This document shows, piece after piece, positions 1-13,592 of a stretch of 64,000 nt of DNA; positions within the stretch are counted from its first letter, which is position 1, and each line of letters begins with the position of its first letter. The stretch is from assembly GCF_008831285.2 (NCBI RefSeq), contig NC_045145.1, positions 1,984,001 through 2,048,000 of the forward strand, read 5' to 3'. The DNA comes from Nymphaea colorata. Taxonomy: Eukaryota; Streptophyta; Magnoliopsida; Nymphaeales; Nymphaeaceae. Position numbers and translations under genes: made by a program. The notes beneath the pieces are model-generated. The model worked only from the letters and a program-made list of their open reading frames with translations, was not told the DNA's origin and searched no databases.

Positions 1-1492
1 AAACGGTGAAACACATTAGGGATCAATTGAATGACTTGAATAAAAAACTAATGCGTGAATGTGCTTAAACATGCATGTTGAATGATTTTGTTGATTGAAA
101 TCACAAGTTCAAATGGATGCAAATGAGATCTATGCATTACTTTGATCTCTTGTAGATAATCCAATGAGTTGAACTTGTAGTTACATCAATAGTAGGGATC
201 CAATGAATTGAAATTACAAGTTTGTATCAATACGAGTGGGATTTAAGTGATTCATCTAGGCACGCATATTTCATTGAATGTCATTAACTTGTTGCTACAT
301 CCACGTTGAATGATTTAGTGGATTTAAATCACAAGTTTGCATGAAAATGAATGAAATTGAAGTGGTTCATTTGATCTTTTATGGTTAATCTATTGTGTTT
401 TACTTGTTATGATATGTATAAGGAATGATTTAAGTAATTGAAATCACCAATTCATATGGACATAAATCTGATGTATATTGTGAATGATCCAAGGGATTGA
501 ATTCACAAGTACGCATCAATAGAGGTGGGACTTAAGTGATTCATTCGATCACACATATTTAATTGAATATGCATAACTTGATCAAATGAATCGCTTACAT
601 CCCACTCGTATTTAGACGAACTTTGCTTTAAATCCCTTAGAAAGTTCACTATAAATGTAACAACAATAGCAAGGATCTAAGGGAATGAAATCACATGTTT
701 GTATCAATACGGGTGAAACTACAAGGATCAAACTATAGCATAAACCCCATATGTATCTATATGACCTTGTTATTTAAATCATTTAAGTTAGTCCTTATAG
801 ATGTAATAACAAGTGAAACGCATTAGATACACTATAAGCGCGCAAATGAACGACTTGAATCTTATTTGTTTTCATACAAACTTGAGATTTCAATCCACTA
901 AATCATTCAATATAGATGCAACAACAAGTTAAGTACATTCAATCAAATATGTGTGATCAAATGAATCACTTAAATACCACTCGTACTGATACGAACTTGT
1001 GATTTCAATACCTTAGGTCATTCACTATAAATATAACAAGTTAAACTATTGAATTAAGTAAAAGGGATCAAACAAAAGCATAGATCCCACTTGTATCCAT
1101 AAGAACTTGTGATTTCAATCATTTAAACCGTTCATTACACATGTAATAACAAGTGAAACAGATTAGATTAAATATATGGGAGCAAATTAACCACTTGAAT
1201 ATTGTTCATTCTCACACAAACTTGTGATTTCGATCAAATGAATCATTCAAAATGGATGTATTAATAAGTTAAAAACATTCAATTAAATATGTGTGATCAA
1301 ATGACTCACTTAAATTCGACTAATGTCTATACAAACAACTGATTTCAATTGCTTATATCGCGTACTATAGATGTAACGACAGATTGAATTCTTTCGATTA
1401 ACTATTAGGGATGAAACTAATGCATAGATCTCATTTTTAACTATATGAACTTGTGTGATTTCAATCATTTAAACGTTCTTTATAAAAGTAAT

Positions 1493-3201
1493 AAACGGTG
1501 AAACACATTAGGGATCAATTGAATGACTTGAATAAAAACTAACGCATGAATGTGCTTAAACATGCATGTTGAATGATTTAGTGGATTGAAATCACAAGCT
1601 TGAATGACCATAAATGACATTTAAGTGATTTACTTGTTGTATTTTAGTTAATATAATTGTTTCGCTAGTTATTACATCTATAATGACTGATTTAAATAGT
1701 TGAAACTAAAAGTTTATATGAAAAAAATTGAGATTCAAGTCGTTCGTTTGATCGCTTATCATTACCTTAATGCGTTTCACTTGTTATTACATGTACAATG
1801 ATTGATTTTGTTGATTGAAATCACAAGTTCAAATGGATGCAAATGAGATCTATGCATTACTTTGATCTCTTGTAGATAATCCAATGAGTTGAACTTGTAG
1901 TTACATCAATAGTAGGGATCCAATGAATTGAAATTACAAGTTTGTATCAATACGAGTGGGATTTAAGTGATTCATCTAGGCACGCATATTTCATTGAATG
2001 TGATTAACTTGTTGCTACATCCACGTTAAATGATTTAGTGGATTTAAATCACAAGTTTGCATGAAAATGAATGAAATTGAAGTGGTTCATTTGATCTTTT
2101 ATGGTTAATCTATTGTGTTTTACTTGTTATGATATGTATAAGGAATGATTTAAGTAATTGAAATCACCAATTCATATGGACATAAATCTGATGTATATTA
2201 TAATGATCCAAGGGATTGAATTCACAAGTACGCATCAATAGATGTGGGATTTAAGTGATTCATTCGATCACACATATTTAATTGAATATGCATAACTTGA
2301 TCAAATGAATCGCTTACATCCCACTCGTATTTAGACGAACTTTTGCTTTAAATCCCTTACAAAGTTCACTATAAATGTAACAACAATAGCAAGGATCTAA
2401 GGGAATGAAATCATATGTTTGTATCAATACGGGTGAAATTACAAGGGATCAAACTATAGCATAAACCCCATTTGTATCTATATGAACTTGTGATTTAAAT
2501 CATTTAAGTTAGTCATTATAGATGTAATAACAAGTGAAATCATTAGATACACTATAAGCGCGCAAATGAATGACTTGAATCTTATTTGTTTTGATACAAA
2601 CTTGAGATTTCAATCCACTAAATCATTCAATATAGATGCAACAACAAGTTAAGTACATTCAATTAAATATGTGTGATCAAATGAATCACTTAAATACCAC
2701 TCGTACTGATACGAACTTGTGATTTCAATACCTTAGGTCATTCACTATAAATATAACAAGTTAAACTCATTGAATTAAGTAAAAGGGATCAAACAAAAGC
2801 ATAGATCCCACTTGTATCCATAAGAACTTGTGATTTCAATCATTTAAACTGTTCATTACACATGTAATAACAAGTGAAACAGATTAGATTAAATATATGG
2901 GAGCAAATTAACCACTTGAATCTTGTTCATTCTCACACAAACTTGTGATTTCGATCAAATGAATCATTCAAAATGGATGTATTAATAAGTTAAAAATATT
3001 AATTAAATATGTGTGATCAAATGACTCACTTAAATTCGACTAATGTTTATACAAACAACTGATTTCAATCGCTTATATCGCGTAACGACAGATTGAATTC
3101 TTTCGATTAACTATTAGGGATGAAACTAATGCATAGATCCCATTTTTATCTATATGAACTTATGTGATTTCAATCATTTAAACGTTTTTTATAAAAGTAA
3201 T
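1493..3201 (-). repeat. Representative 15-monomer HOR unit of array 1
   Basis: A complete long unit of 1709 bp, the fullest version of the repeat in the window. Relative to it, array 2 units lack one monomer (about 114 bp, between the cttgtagttacat segment and the aaatcacaagtttgcatg segment). The 13-mer units of array 1 lack two different monomers, the block carrying aagcttgaatgacc and aactaaaagtttatatg. Of the three length classes this is the best candidate for the ancestral form, because each of the other two can be derived from it by a single deletion. Confidence 0.85.
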
Positions 3202-6200
3202 AAACGGTGAAACACATTAGGGATCAATTGAATGACTTGAATAAAAAACTAATGCGTGAATGTGCTTAAACATGCATGTTGAATGATTTTGTTGATTAAA
3301 TCACAAGTTCAAATGGATGCAAATGAGATCTATGCATTACTTTGATCTCTTGTAGATAATCCAATGAGTTGAACTTGTAGTTACATCAATAGTAGGGATC
3401 CAATGAATTGAAATTACAAGTTTGTATCAATACGAGTGGGATTTAAGCGATTCATCTAGGCACGCATATTTCATTGAATGTAATTAACTTGTTGCTACAT
3501 CCACGTTGAATGATTTAGTGGATTTAAATCACAAGTTTGCATGAAAATGAATGAAATTGAAGTGGTTCATTTGATCTTTTATGGTTAATCTATTGTGTTT
3601 TATTGTTATGATATGTATAAGGAATGATTTAAGTAATTGAAATCACCAATTCATATGGACATAAATCTGATGTATATTGTGAATGATCCAAGGGATTGAA
3701 TTCACAAGTACGCATCAATAGAAGTGGGATTTAAGTGATTCATTGATCACACATATTTAATTGAATATGCATAACTTGATCAAATGAATCGCTTACATCC
3801 CACTCGTATTTAGACGAACTTTGCTTAAATCCCTTAGAAAGTTCACTATAAATGTAACAACAATAGCTAGGATCTAACGGAATGAAATCACATGTTTGTA
3901 TCAATACGGGTGAAATCCAAGGATCAAACTATAGCATAAACCCCATTTGTATCTATATGAACTTGTGATTTAAATCATTTAAGTTAGTCCTTATAGATGT
4001 AATAACAAGTGAAACGCATTAGATACACTATAAGCGCGCAAATGAACGACTTGAATCTTATTTGTTTTCATACAAACTTGAGATTTCAATCCACTAAATC
4101 ATTCAATATAGATGCAACAACAAGTTAAGTACATTCAATCAAATATGTGTGATCAAATGAATCACTTAAATACACTCGAACTGATACGAACTTGTGATTC
4201 CAATACCATAGGTCATTCACTATAAATATAACAAGTTAAACTCATTGAATTAAGTAAAAGGGATCAAACAAAAGCATAGATCCCACTTGTATCCATAAGA
4301 ACTTGTGATTTCAATCATTTAAACCGTTCATTACACATGTAATAACAAGTGAAACAGATTAGATTAAATATATGGGAGCAAATTAACCACTTGAATCTTG
4401 TTCATTCTCACACAAACTTGTGATTTCGATCAAATGAATCATTCAAAATGGATGTATTAATAAGTTAAAAACATTCAATTAAATATGTGTGATCAAATGA
4501 CTCACTTAAATTCGACTAATGTTTATACAAACAACTGATTTCAATCGCTTATATCGCGTACTATAGATGTAACGACAATTGAATTCTTTCGATTAACTAT
4601 TAGGGATGAAACTAATGCATAGATCCCATTTTTAACTATATGAACTTGTGTGATTTCAATCATTTAAACGTTCTTTATAAAAGTAATAAACGGTGAAACA
4701 CATTAGGGATCAATTGAATGACTTGAATAAAAACTAAGCATGAATGTGCTTAAACATGCATGTTGAATGATTTAGTGGATTGAAATCACAAGCTTGATGA
4801 CCATAAATGACATTTAAGTGATTTACTTGTTGTATTTTAGTTAATATAATATGTTTCGCTGTTATTACATCTATAATGAATGATTTAAATGGTTGAAACT
4901 AAAAGTTTATATGAAAAAAATGAGATTCAAGTCGTTCGTTTGATCGCTTATCATTACCTTAATGCGTTTACTTGTTATTACATGTACAATGATTGATTTT
5001 GTTGATTGAAATCACAAGTTCAAATGGATGCAAATGAGATCTATGCATTACTTTGATCTCTTGTAGATAATCCAATGAGTTGAACTTGTAGTTACATCAA
5101 TAGTAGGGATCCAATGAATTGAAATTACAAGTTTGTATCAATACGAGTGGATTTAAGCGATTCATCTAGGCACGCATATTTCATTGAATGTGATTAACTT
5201 GTTGCTACATCCACGTTGAATGATTTAGTGGATTTAAATCACAAGTTTGCATGAAAATGAATGAAATTGAAGTGGTTCATTTGATCTTTTATGGTTAATC
5301 TATTGTGTTTTACTTGTTATGATATGTATAAGGAATGATTTAAGTAATTGAAATCACCAATTCATATGGACATAAATCTGATGTATATTGTGAATGATCC
5401 AAGGGATTGAATTCACAAGTACGCATCAATAGAGTGGGATTTAAGTGATTCATTCGATCACACATATTTAATTGAATATGCATAACTTGATCAAATGAAT
5501 CGCTTACATCCCACTCGTATTTAGACGAACTTGTGCTTTAAATCCCTTAGAAAGTTCACTATAAATGTAACAACAATAGCAAGGATCTAAGGGAATGAAA
5601 TCACATGTTTGTATCAATACGGGTGAAACTACAAGGGATCAAACTATAGCATAAACCCCATTTGTATCTATATGAACTTGTGATTTAAATCATTTAAGTT
5701 AGTCATTATAGATGTAATAACAAGTGAAACGCATTAGATACACTATAAGCGCGCAAATGAACGACTTGAATCTTATTTGTTTTCATACAAACTTGAGATT
5801 TCAATCCACTAAATCATTCAATATAGATGCAACAACAAGTTAAGTACATTCAATCAAATATGTGTGATCAAATGAATCACTTAAATACCACTCGTACTGA
5901 TACGAACTTGTGATTTCAATACCTTAGGTCATTCACTATAAATATAACAAGTTAAACTCATTGAATTAAGTAAAAGGGATCAAACAAAAGCATAGATCCC
6001 ACTTGTATCCATAAGAACTTGTGATTTCAATCATTTAAACCGTTCATTACACATGTAATAACAAGTGAAACAGATTAGATTAAATATATGGGAGCAAATT
6101 AACCACTTGAATCTTGTTCATTCTCACACAAACTTGTGATTTCGATCAAATGAATCATTCAAAATGGATGTATTAATAAGTTAAAAACATTCAATTAAAT

Positions 6201-9200
6201 ATGTGTGATCAAATGACTCACTTAAATTCGACTAATGTTATACAAACAACTGATTTCAATCGCTTATATCGCGTACTATAGATGTAACGACAGATTGAAT
6301 TCTTTCGATTAACTATTAGGGATGAAACTAATGCATAGATCCCATTTTTAACTATATGAACTTGTGTGATTTCAATCATTTAAACGTTCTTTATAAAAGT
6401 AATAAACGGTGAAACACATTAGGATCAATTGAATGACTTGAATAAAAAACTAATGCGTGAATGTGCTTAAACATGCATGTTGAATGATTTAGTGGATTGA
6501 AATCACAAGCTTAATGACCATAAATGACATTTAAGTGATTTACTTGTTGTATTTTAGTTAATATAATATGTTTCGCTAGTTTTACATCTATAATGAATGA
6601 TTTAAATGGTTGAAACTAAAAGTTTATATGAAAAAAATTGAGATTCAAGTCGTTCGTTTATCGCTTATCATTACCTTAATGCGTTTCACTTGTTATTACA
6701 TGTACAATGATTGATTTTGTTGATTGAAATCACAAGTTCAAATGGATGCAAATGAGATCTATGCATTACTTTGATCTCTTGTAGATAATCCAATGAGTTG
6801 AACTTGTAGTTACATCAATAGTAGGATCCAATGAATTGAAATTACAAGTTTGTATCAATACGAGTGGGATTTAAGCGATTCATCTAGCACGCATATTTCA
6901 TTGAATGTGATTAACTTGTTGCTACATCCACGTTGAATGATTTAGTGGATTTAAATCACAAGTTTGCATGAAAATGAATGAAATTGAAGTGGTTCATTTG
7001 ATCTTTTATGGTTAATCTATGTGTTTTACTTGTTATGATATGTATAAGGAATGATTTAAGTAATTGAAATCACCAATTCATATGGACATAAATCTGATGT
7101 ATATTGTGAATGATCCAAGGGATTGAATTCACAAGTACGCATCAATAGAGTGGGATTTAAGTGATTCATTCGATCACACATATTTAATTGAATATGCATA
7201 ACTTGATCAAATGAATCGCTTACATCCCACTCGTATTTAGACGAACTTTGCTTTAAATCCCTTAGAAAGTTCACTATAAATGTAACAACAATAGCAAGGA
7301 TCTAAGGGAATGAAATCACATGTTTGTATCAATACGGGTGAAATACAAGGGATCAAACTATAGCATAAACCCCATTTGTATCTATATGAACTTGTGATTT
7401 AAATCATTTAAGTTAGTCATTATAGATGTAATAACAAGTGAAATTCATTAGATACACTATAAGCGCGCAAATGAACGACTTGAATCTTATTTGTTTTCAT
7501 ACAAACTTGAGATTTCAATCCACTAAATCATTCAATATAAATGCAACAACAAGTTAAGTACATTCAATCAAATATGTGTGATCAAATGAATTACTTAAAT
7601 ACCACTCGTACTGATACGAACTTGTGATTTCAATACCTTAGGTCATTCACTATAAATATAACAAGTTAAACTCATTGAATTAAGTAAAATGGATCAAACA
7701 AAAGCATAGATCCCACTTGTATCCATAAGAACTTGTGATTTCAATCATTTAAACCGTTCATTACACATGTAATAACAAGTGAAACAGATTAGATTAAATA
7801 TATGGGAGCAAATTAACCACTTGAATCTTGTTCATTCTCACACAAACTTGTGATTTCGATCAAATGAATCATTCAAAATGGATGTATTAATAAGTTAAAA
7901 ACATTCAATTAAATATGTGTGATCAAATGACTCACTTAAATTCGACTAATGTTTATACAAACAACTGATTTCAATCGCTTATATCGCGTAACGACAGATT
8001 GAATTCTTTCGATTAACTATTAGGGATAAACTAATGCATAGATCCCATTTTTATCTATATGAACTTGTGTGATTTCAATCATTTAAACGTTCTTTATAAA
8101 AGTAATAAACGGTGAAACACATTAGGGATCAATTGAATGACTTGAATAAAAAACTAATGCGTGAATGTGCTTAAACATGCATGTTGAATGATTTTGTTGA
8201 TTGAAATCACAAGTTCAAATGGATGCAAATGAGATCTATGCATTACTTTGATCTCTTGTAGATAATCCAATGAGTTGAACTTGTAGTTACATCAATAGTA
8301 GGGATCCAATGAATTGAAATTACAAGTTTGTATCAATACGAGTGGGATTTAAGCGATTCATCTAGGCACGCATATTTCATTGAATGTGATTAACTTGTTG
8401 CTACATCCACGTTGAATGATTTAGTGGATTTAAATCACAAGTTTGCATGAAAATGAATGAAATTGAAGTGGTTCATTTGATCTTTTATGGTTAATCTATT
8501 GTGTTTTACTTGTTATGATATGTATAAGGAATGATTTAAGTAATTGAAATCACCAATTCATATGGACATAAATCTGATGTATATTGTGAATGATCCAAGG
8601 GATTGAATTCACAAGTACGCATCAATAGAGTGGGATTTAAGTGATTCATTCGATCACACATATTTAATTGAATATGCATAACTTGATCAAATGAATCGCT
8701 TACATCCCACTCGTATTTAGACGAACTTGTGCTTTAAATCCCTTAGAAAGTTCACTATAAATGTAACAACAATAGCAAGGATCTAAGGAATGAAATCACA
8801 TGTTTGTATCAATACGGGTGAAACTACAAGGGATCAAACTATAGCATAAACCCCATTTGTATCTATATGAACTTGTGATTTAAATCATTTAAGTTAGTCC
8901 TTATAGATGTAATAACAAGTGAAACGCATTAGATACACTATAAGCGCGCAAATGAACGACTTGAATCTTATTTGTTTTCATACAAACTTGAGATTTCAAT
9001 CCACTAAATCATTCAATATAGATGCAACAACAAGTTAACTACATTCAATCAAATATGTGTGATCAAATGAATCACTTAAATACCACTCGTACTGATACGA
9101 ACTTGTGATTCCAATACCTTAGGTCATTCACTATAAATATAACAAGTTAAACTCATTGAATTAAGTAAAAGGATCAAACAAAAGCATAGATCCCACTTGT

Positions 9201-11280
9201 ATCCATAAGAACTTGTGATTTCAATCATTTAAACCGTTCATTACACATGTAATAACAAGTGAAACAGATTAGATTAAATATAGGGAGCAAATTAACCACT
9301 TGAATCTTGTTCATTCTCACACAAACTTGTGATTTCGATCAAATGAATCATTCAAAATGGATGTATTAATAAGTTAAAAACATTCAATTAAATATGTGTG
9401 ATCAAATGACTCACTTAAATTCGACTAATGTTTATACAAACAACTGATTTCAATCGCTTATATCGCGTACTATAGATGTAACGACAAATTGAATTCTTTC
9501 GATTAACTATTAGGGATGAAACTAATGCATAGATCCCATTTTTAACTATATGAACTTGTGTGATTTCAATCATTTAAACGTTCTTTATAAAAGTAATAAA
9601 CGGTGAAACACATTAGCGATCAATTGAATGACTTGAATCAAAACTAACGCAATGAATGTGCTTAACATGCATGTTGAATGATTTAGTGGATTGAAATCAC
9701 AAGCTTGAATGACCATAAATGACATTTAAGTGACTTACTTGTTGTATTTTAGTTAATATATATGTTTCGCTAGTTATTACATCTATAATGAATGATTTAA
9801 ATGGTTGAAACTAAAAGTTTATATGAAAAAAATGAGATTCAAGTCGTTCGTTTGATCGCTTATCATTACCTTAATGCGTTTCACTTGTTATTACATGTAC
9901 AATGATTGATTTGTTGATTGAAATCACAAGTTCAAATGATGCAAATGAGATCTATGCATTACTTTGATCTCTTGTAGATAATCCAATGAGTTGAACTTGT
10001 AGTTACATCAATAGTAAGGATCCAATGAATTGAAATTACAAGTTTGTATCAATACGAGTGGGATTTAAGCGATTCATCTAAGCACGCATATTTCATTGAA
10101 TGTGATTAACTTGTTGCTACATCCACGTTGAATGATTTAGTGGATTTAAATCACAAGTTTGCATGAAAATGAATGAAATTGAAGTTGTTCATTTGATCTT
10201 TTATGGTTAATCTAATGTGTTTTACTTGTCATGATATGTATAAGGAATGATTTAAGTAATTGAAATCACCAATTCATATGGACATAAATCTGATGTATAT
10301 TGTGAATGATCCAAGGGATTGAATTCACAAGTACGCATCAATAGAGGTGGGATTTAAGTGATTCATTCGATCACACATATTTAATTGAATATGCATAACT
10401 TGATCAAATGAATCGCTTACATTCCACTCGTATTTAGACGAACTTGTGCTTTAAATCCCTTAGAAAGTTCACTATAAATGTAACAACAATAGCAAGGATC
10501 TAAGGGAATGAAATCACATGTTTGTATCAATACGGGTGAAACTACAAGGGATCAAACTATAGCATAAACCCCATTTGTATCCATATGAACTTGTGATTTA
10601 AATCATTTAAGTTAGTCATTATAGATGTAATAACAAGTGAAACGCATTAGATACACTATAAGCGCGCAAATGAACGACTTGAATCTTATTTGTTTTCATA
10701 CAAACTTGAGATTTCAATCCACTAAATCATTCAATATAGATGCAACAACAAGTTAAGTACATTCAATCAAATGTGTGTGATCAAATGAATCACTTAAATA
10801 CCACTCGTACTGATACAACTTGTGATTTCAATACCTTAGGTCATTCACTATAAATATAAACAAGTTAAACTCATTGAATTAAGTAAAAGGATCAAACAAA
10901 AGCATAGATCCCACTTGTAACATAAGAACTTGTGATTTCAATCATTTAAACCGTTCATTACACATGTAATAACAAGTGAAACAGATTAGATTAAATATAG
11001 GGAGCAAATTAACCACTTGAATCTTGTTCATTCTCACACAAACTTGTGATTTCGATCAATGAATCATTCAAAATGGATGTATTCAAAATGGATGTATTAA
11101 TAAGTTAAAAACATTCAATTAAATATGGTGATCAAATGACTCACTTAAATTCGACTAATGTTTATACAAACAACTGATTTCAATCGCTTATATCGCGTAC
11201 TATAGATGTAACGACAAATTGAATTCTTTCGATTAACTATTAGGAATGAAACTAATGCATAGATCCCATTTTTAACTATA

Positions 11281-11328
11281 TGAACTTGTGATGCAAAAAC
11301 AAGTTAAGTAAATTCAATCAAAGTGTGT
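11281..11328. repeat. Aberrant right end of array 1, with a phase jump in the monomer order
   Basis: The sequence follows the normal unit up to the tgaacttgtg core. It then jumps near 11290 to a segment resembling a different monomer (gcaaaaacaagttaag), which normally lies several hundred bases away, and runs into the N gap. This is a junction between non-adjacent monomers, either a real recombination point or an assembly join. Confidence 0.7.
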
Positions 11329-11428
11329 NNNNNNNNNNNNNNNNNNNNNNNNNNNNNNNNNNNNNNNNNNNNNNNNNNNNNNNNNNNNNNNNNNNNNNNN
11401 NNNNNNNNNNNNNNNNNNNNNNNNNNNN
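11329..11428. other. Assembly gap (100 N)
   Basis: Exactly 100 N, the usual placeholder for a gap of unknown size. It separates satellite array 1 from the Tat pol fragment, so neither the 5' part of that element nor the true array boundary is visible. Confidence 0.99.
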
Positions 11429-13592
11429 TATGTCAAGCTTAGACCCCAGTTCGTCGAACATCGTTTGCCCTTAAATCCTAACTGCAAGCCGATTAAGCAA
11501 AAATTGCACAAGGTTGACCCTCGACTAGAAGGCCCTAATAAAAGAGGACTAGAGGAATTGCTAAAGGTAAAATTCATTCGTGCCATTGATTACCCCGAAT
11601 GGTTGGCGAACATCGTGGTGGTCCCTAAGAAAAATGGTAAAGTCAGGTTGTGCATTGACTTCCGAGACTTGAACAAAGCCACACCAAAGGATGATTATCC
11701 TCTTCCAAACATTGATCTATTGGTAGACAGTACTGCAGGTCATGTAATGTTTTCTTTCATGGATGGATATTCGGGATATAACCAGATCAAATTAGCAGTC
11801 AAAGATCAACCTAAGACCGCATTTACTACACCCTGGGCACTTTTTGTTACACGGTAATGCCATTTGGGTTGAAGAATGCTGAAGCAACCTATCAAAGAGC
11901 CATGGCTGCCATCTTCCATGACCAGATGCATAAAATCATGGATGCATATATCGATGACATATTGATCAAATCCAAGACAAGAGAAGATCACATTGAAACT
12001 CTTGCCCAAGTATTCGAGAGGCTTTTACAGTACAAGCTTCGCCTAAATCTTCAAAAATGTGTGTTTGGGGTTGAGTCAGGCAAGCTGTTGGGTTTCATGG
12101 TCAGTAAGAAGGGAATTGAAATGGATCTTACTAAAGCTAAGGCAATGATCAATATGCCATCACCTACCAATATCAAGGAGTTGTGAAGCTTGCAAGGACA
12201 AATCCAATCTATCAGACGATTCATTTCCAATCTGGCCATGAGATGCGAGCCATTCAACCAGCTGCTGAGGAAAGGTGTCAGTTTGAATGGGATTTTGAAT
12301 GCCAACAGTCATTCGAAAGGATCAAGAAATACCTTCTAAATCCACTAATCTAAAACCACCAACATTGGGTAGACCATTGCTGCTTTACATCATAGTGAAT
12401 GAGTTAGCATGTGGTGGCTTTTTGGCACAATGTGAGGGAGGAAGTCGCATCGAACATGCAATCTATTACATTAGCAAGACTTTTGTTCAATACGAAAAGA
12501 AGTACTCTCCAATAGATAAAACTTGTCGGGCATTGGTTTGGATGTGTCAGAAGTTGAGACATTATTTATTAGCTTGTGAGGTCAAGATACTCTCCAAACT
12601 AAATCCTCTCAAGTACATCTTCGAACAACCATTCCTTAATGGGCGTATCGCCAAATGGCAAGTTCTGTTGATACAATATGATCTTGAATATGTGTCTCAA
12701 AAGTCAATCAAAGGACAAGCAATTACGGATCAGTTAGCAGACTTCCCTCATTACGAAGAAATTAGAACAAATGATGAGTTTCCAAATGAACATGTACTAA
12801 GATTGGAAACGGTTCCGACATGGAAGATGTACTTTGATGGGTCTAGAAATGTGATGGGATCAGGAATAGGCATCTTACTCATCACTCCAGAAAGCGAAAT
12901 GATCCCGTACTCTTTGAAACTTGATTTTCCATGTACCCATAACATGGATGAATATGAAGCCCTCATACAAGGACTTCGTTCTTTATTGAGTTTTCAAGTA
13001 AAAAGAGTGTATGCTCTCTGCGACTCTCAGCTTATTATAAACCAAGTGAATGGAGAATGGCAAGTCAAAGATAAAAAGTTGGTGCCATATCAAGAAATTG
13101 CTACGTCCTTAATCTGTCAATTCGAAGAAGTATAGTTGGCTCACGTAAAGAGAGAAGGTAACCCTATTGCGGATGGCCTCGCGAGCTTAGGATCGACCAT
13201 CACTTTTCGAACCAATGAAGCAATACGTTCTTTTGAGATTGGAAGATTAGAACACCCTGCTTTTGAAACGATGGTGCATGTTCATCACATCCAAGGGGGG
13301 GAATACGCCTTGGTACGATGACATCAAAAGGTACATGGAAAGCGGAGAATTCCCGACTGAAATGCCTAAAAATGAACAAAAAGCAATACAACGTATGTCA
13401 GCGAGGTACTTTATCCTAGCAGGGGTATTATATAGACATGGATTTAACACTGAATACTCTCGGTGCCTTGATGAAGATGAGGCAAAGGAAGTAATTGAAG
13501 AATCACATCGAGGAGATTGTGGGGGCCATGTTGGTTACCAAACCCTCACCAAAGAAATAATTCGAGCAGGGTATTATTGGCCTACCATGAAG
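11429..13592 (+). pseudogene. Decayed pol fragment of a Tat-lineage Ty3/gypsy retrotransposon (RT, RNase H, second RNase H, integrase start)
   Basis: The reading begins in frame at the gap edge. Reverse transcriptase: CIDFRDLNKATPKDDYPLP at about 11650-11705, SFMDGYSGYNQI near 11754-11790, MPFGLKNA at 11857, and the catalytic YIDD at 11947-11958. A gypsy RNase H follows at about 12355-12760, with N where the first catalytic aspartate is normally found. A second, archaeal-type RNase H at about 12820-13215 keeps its acidic residues (YFDGS, MDEYEAL, ALCDSQ, IADGLASL). The start of the integrase HHCC zinc finger lies at about 13490-13592 and is cut before its CxxC. A dual RNase H is characteristic of plant Tat elements (family knowledge). 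Lesions: a one-base frameshift just before 11857, TGA at 12184-12186, frameshifts near 12275 and 12350, TAG at 13133-13135, and a frameshift at the G7 run at 13295-13301. Gag, protease, most of integrase and both LTRs are absent. Non-functional. Confidence 0.93.

Larger units (their letters stand above)
1..11328 (-). repeat. Satellite array 1: ~113-115 bp monomer in 13-mer and 15-mer HORs
   Basis: A+T-rich tandem array that continues beyond the left edge of the window. Monomers are recognised by a recurring core: an acttgttattacat-like start, then gaatgattta, then ttgaaatcacaag. HOR units, anchored on the marker aaacggtgaaacac, start at 1, 1493, 3202, 4688, 6404, 8107 and 9598. Their lengths are about 1492, 1709, 1486, 1716, 1703 and 1491 bp, and the last is cut near 11290. 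The short units lack about 215 bp, two monomers, present in the long units between the gttgaatgatt and ttgttgattgaaatcac segments. That fits unequal exchange between adjacent monomers. Each unit contains monomers in both orientations. The array is marked minus because it is the reverse complement of array 2. No gene is supported inside it; short open frames here are chance translations of the repeat. Confidence 0.97.

Noticed and set aside
7056-7274. 72-codon open frame in satellite array 1
   Set aside because: It is a translation of the satellite monomers; related units lose the frame through single-base changes and no domain is visible.
11314-11586. Minus-strand open frame crossing the first gap
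   Set aside because: The middle is all unknown residues and the rest is the antisense of the Tat reverse transcriptase.
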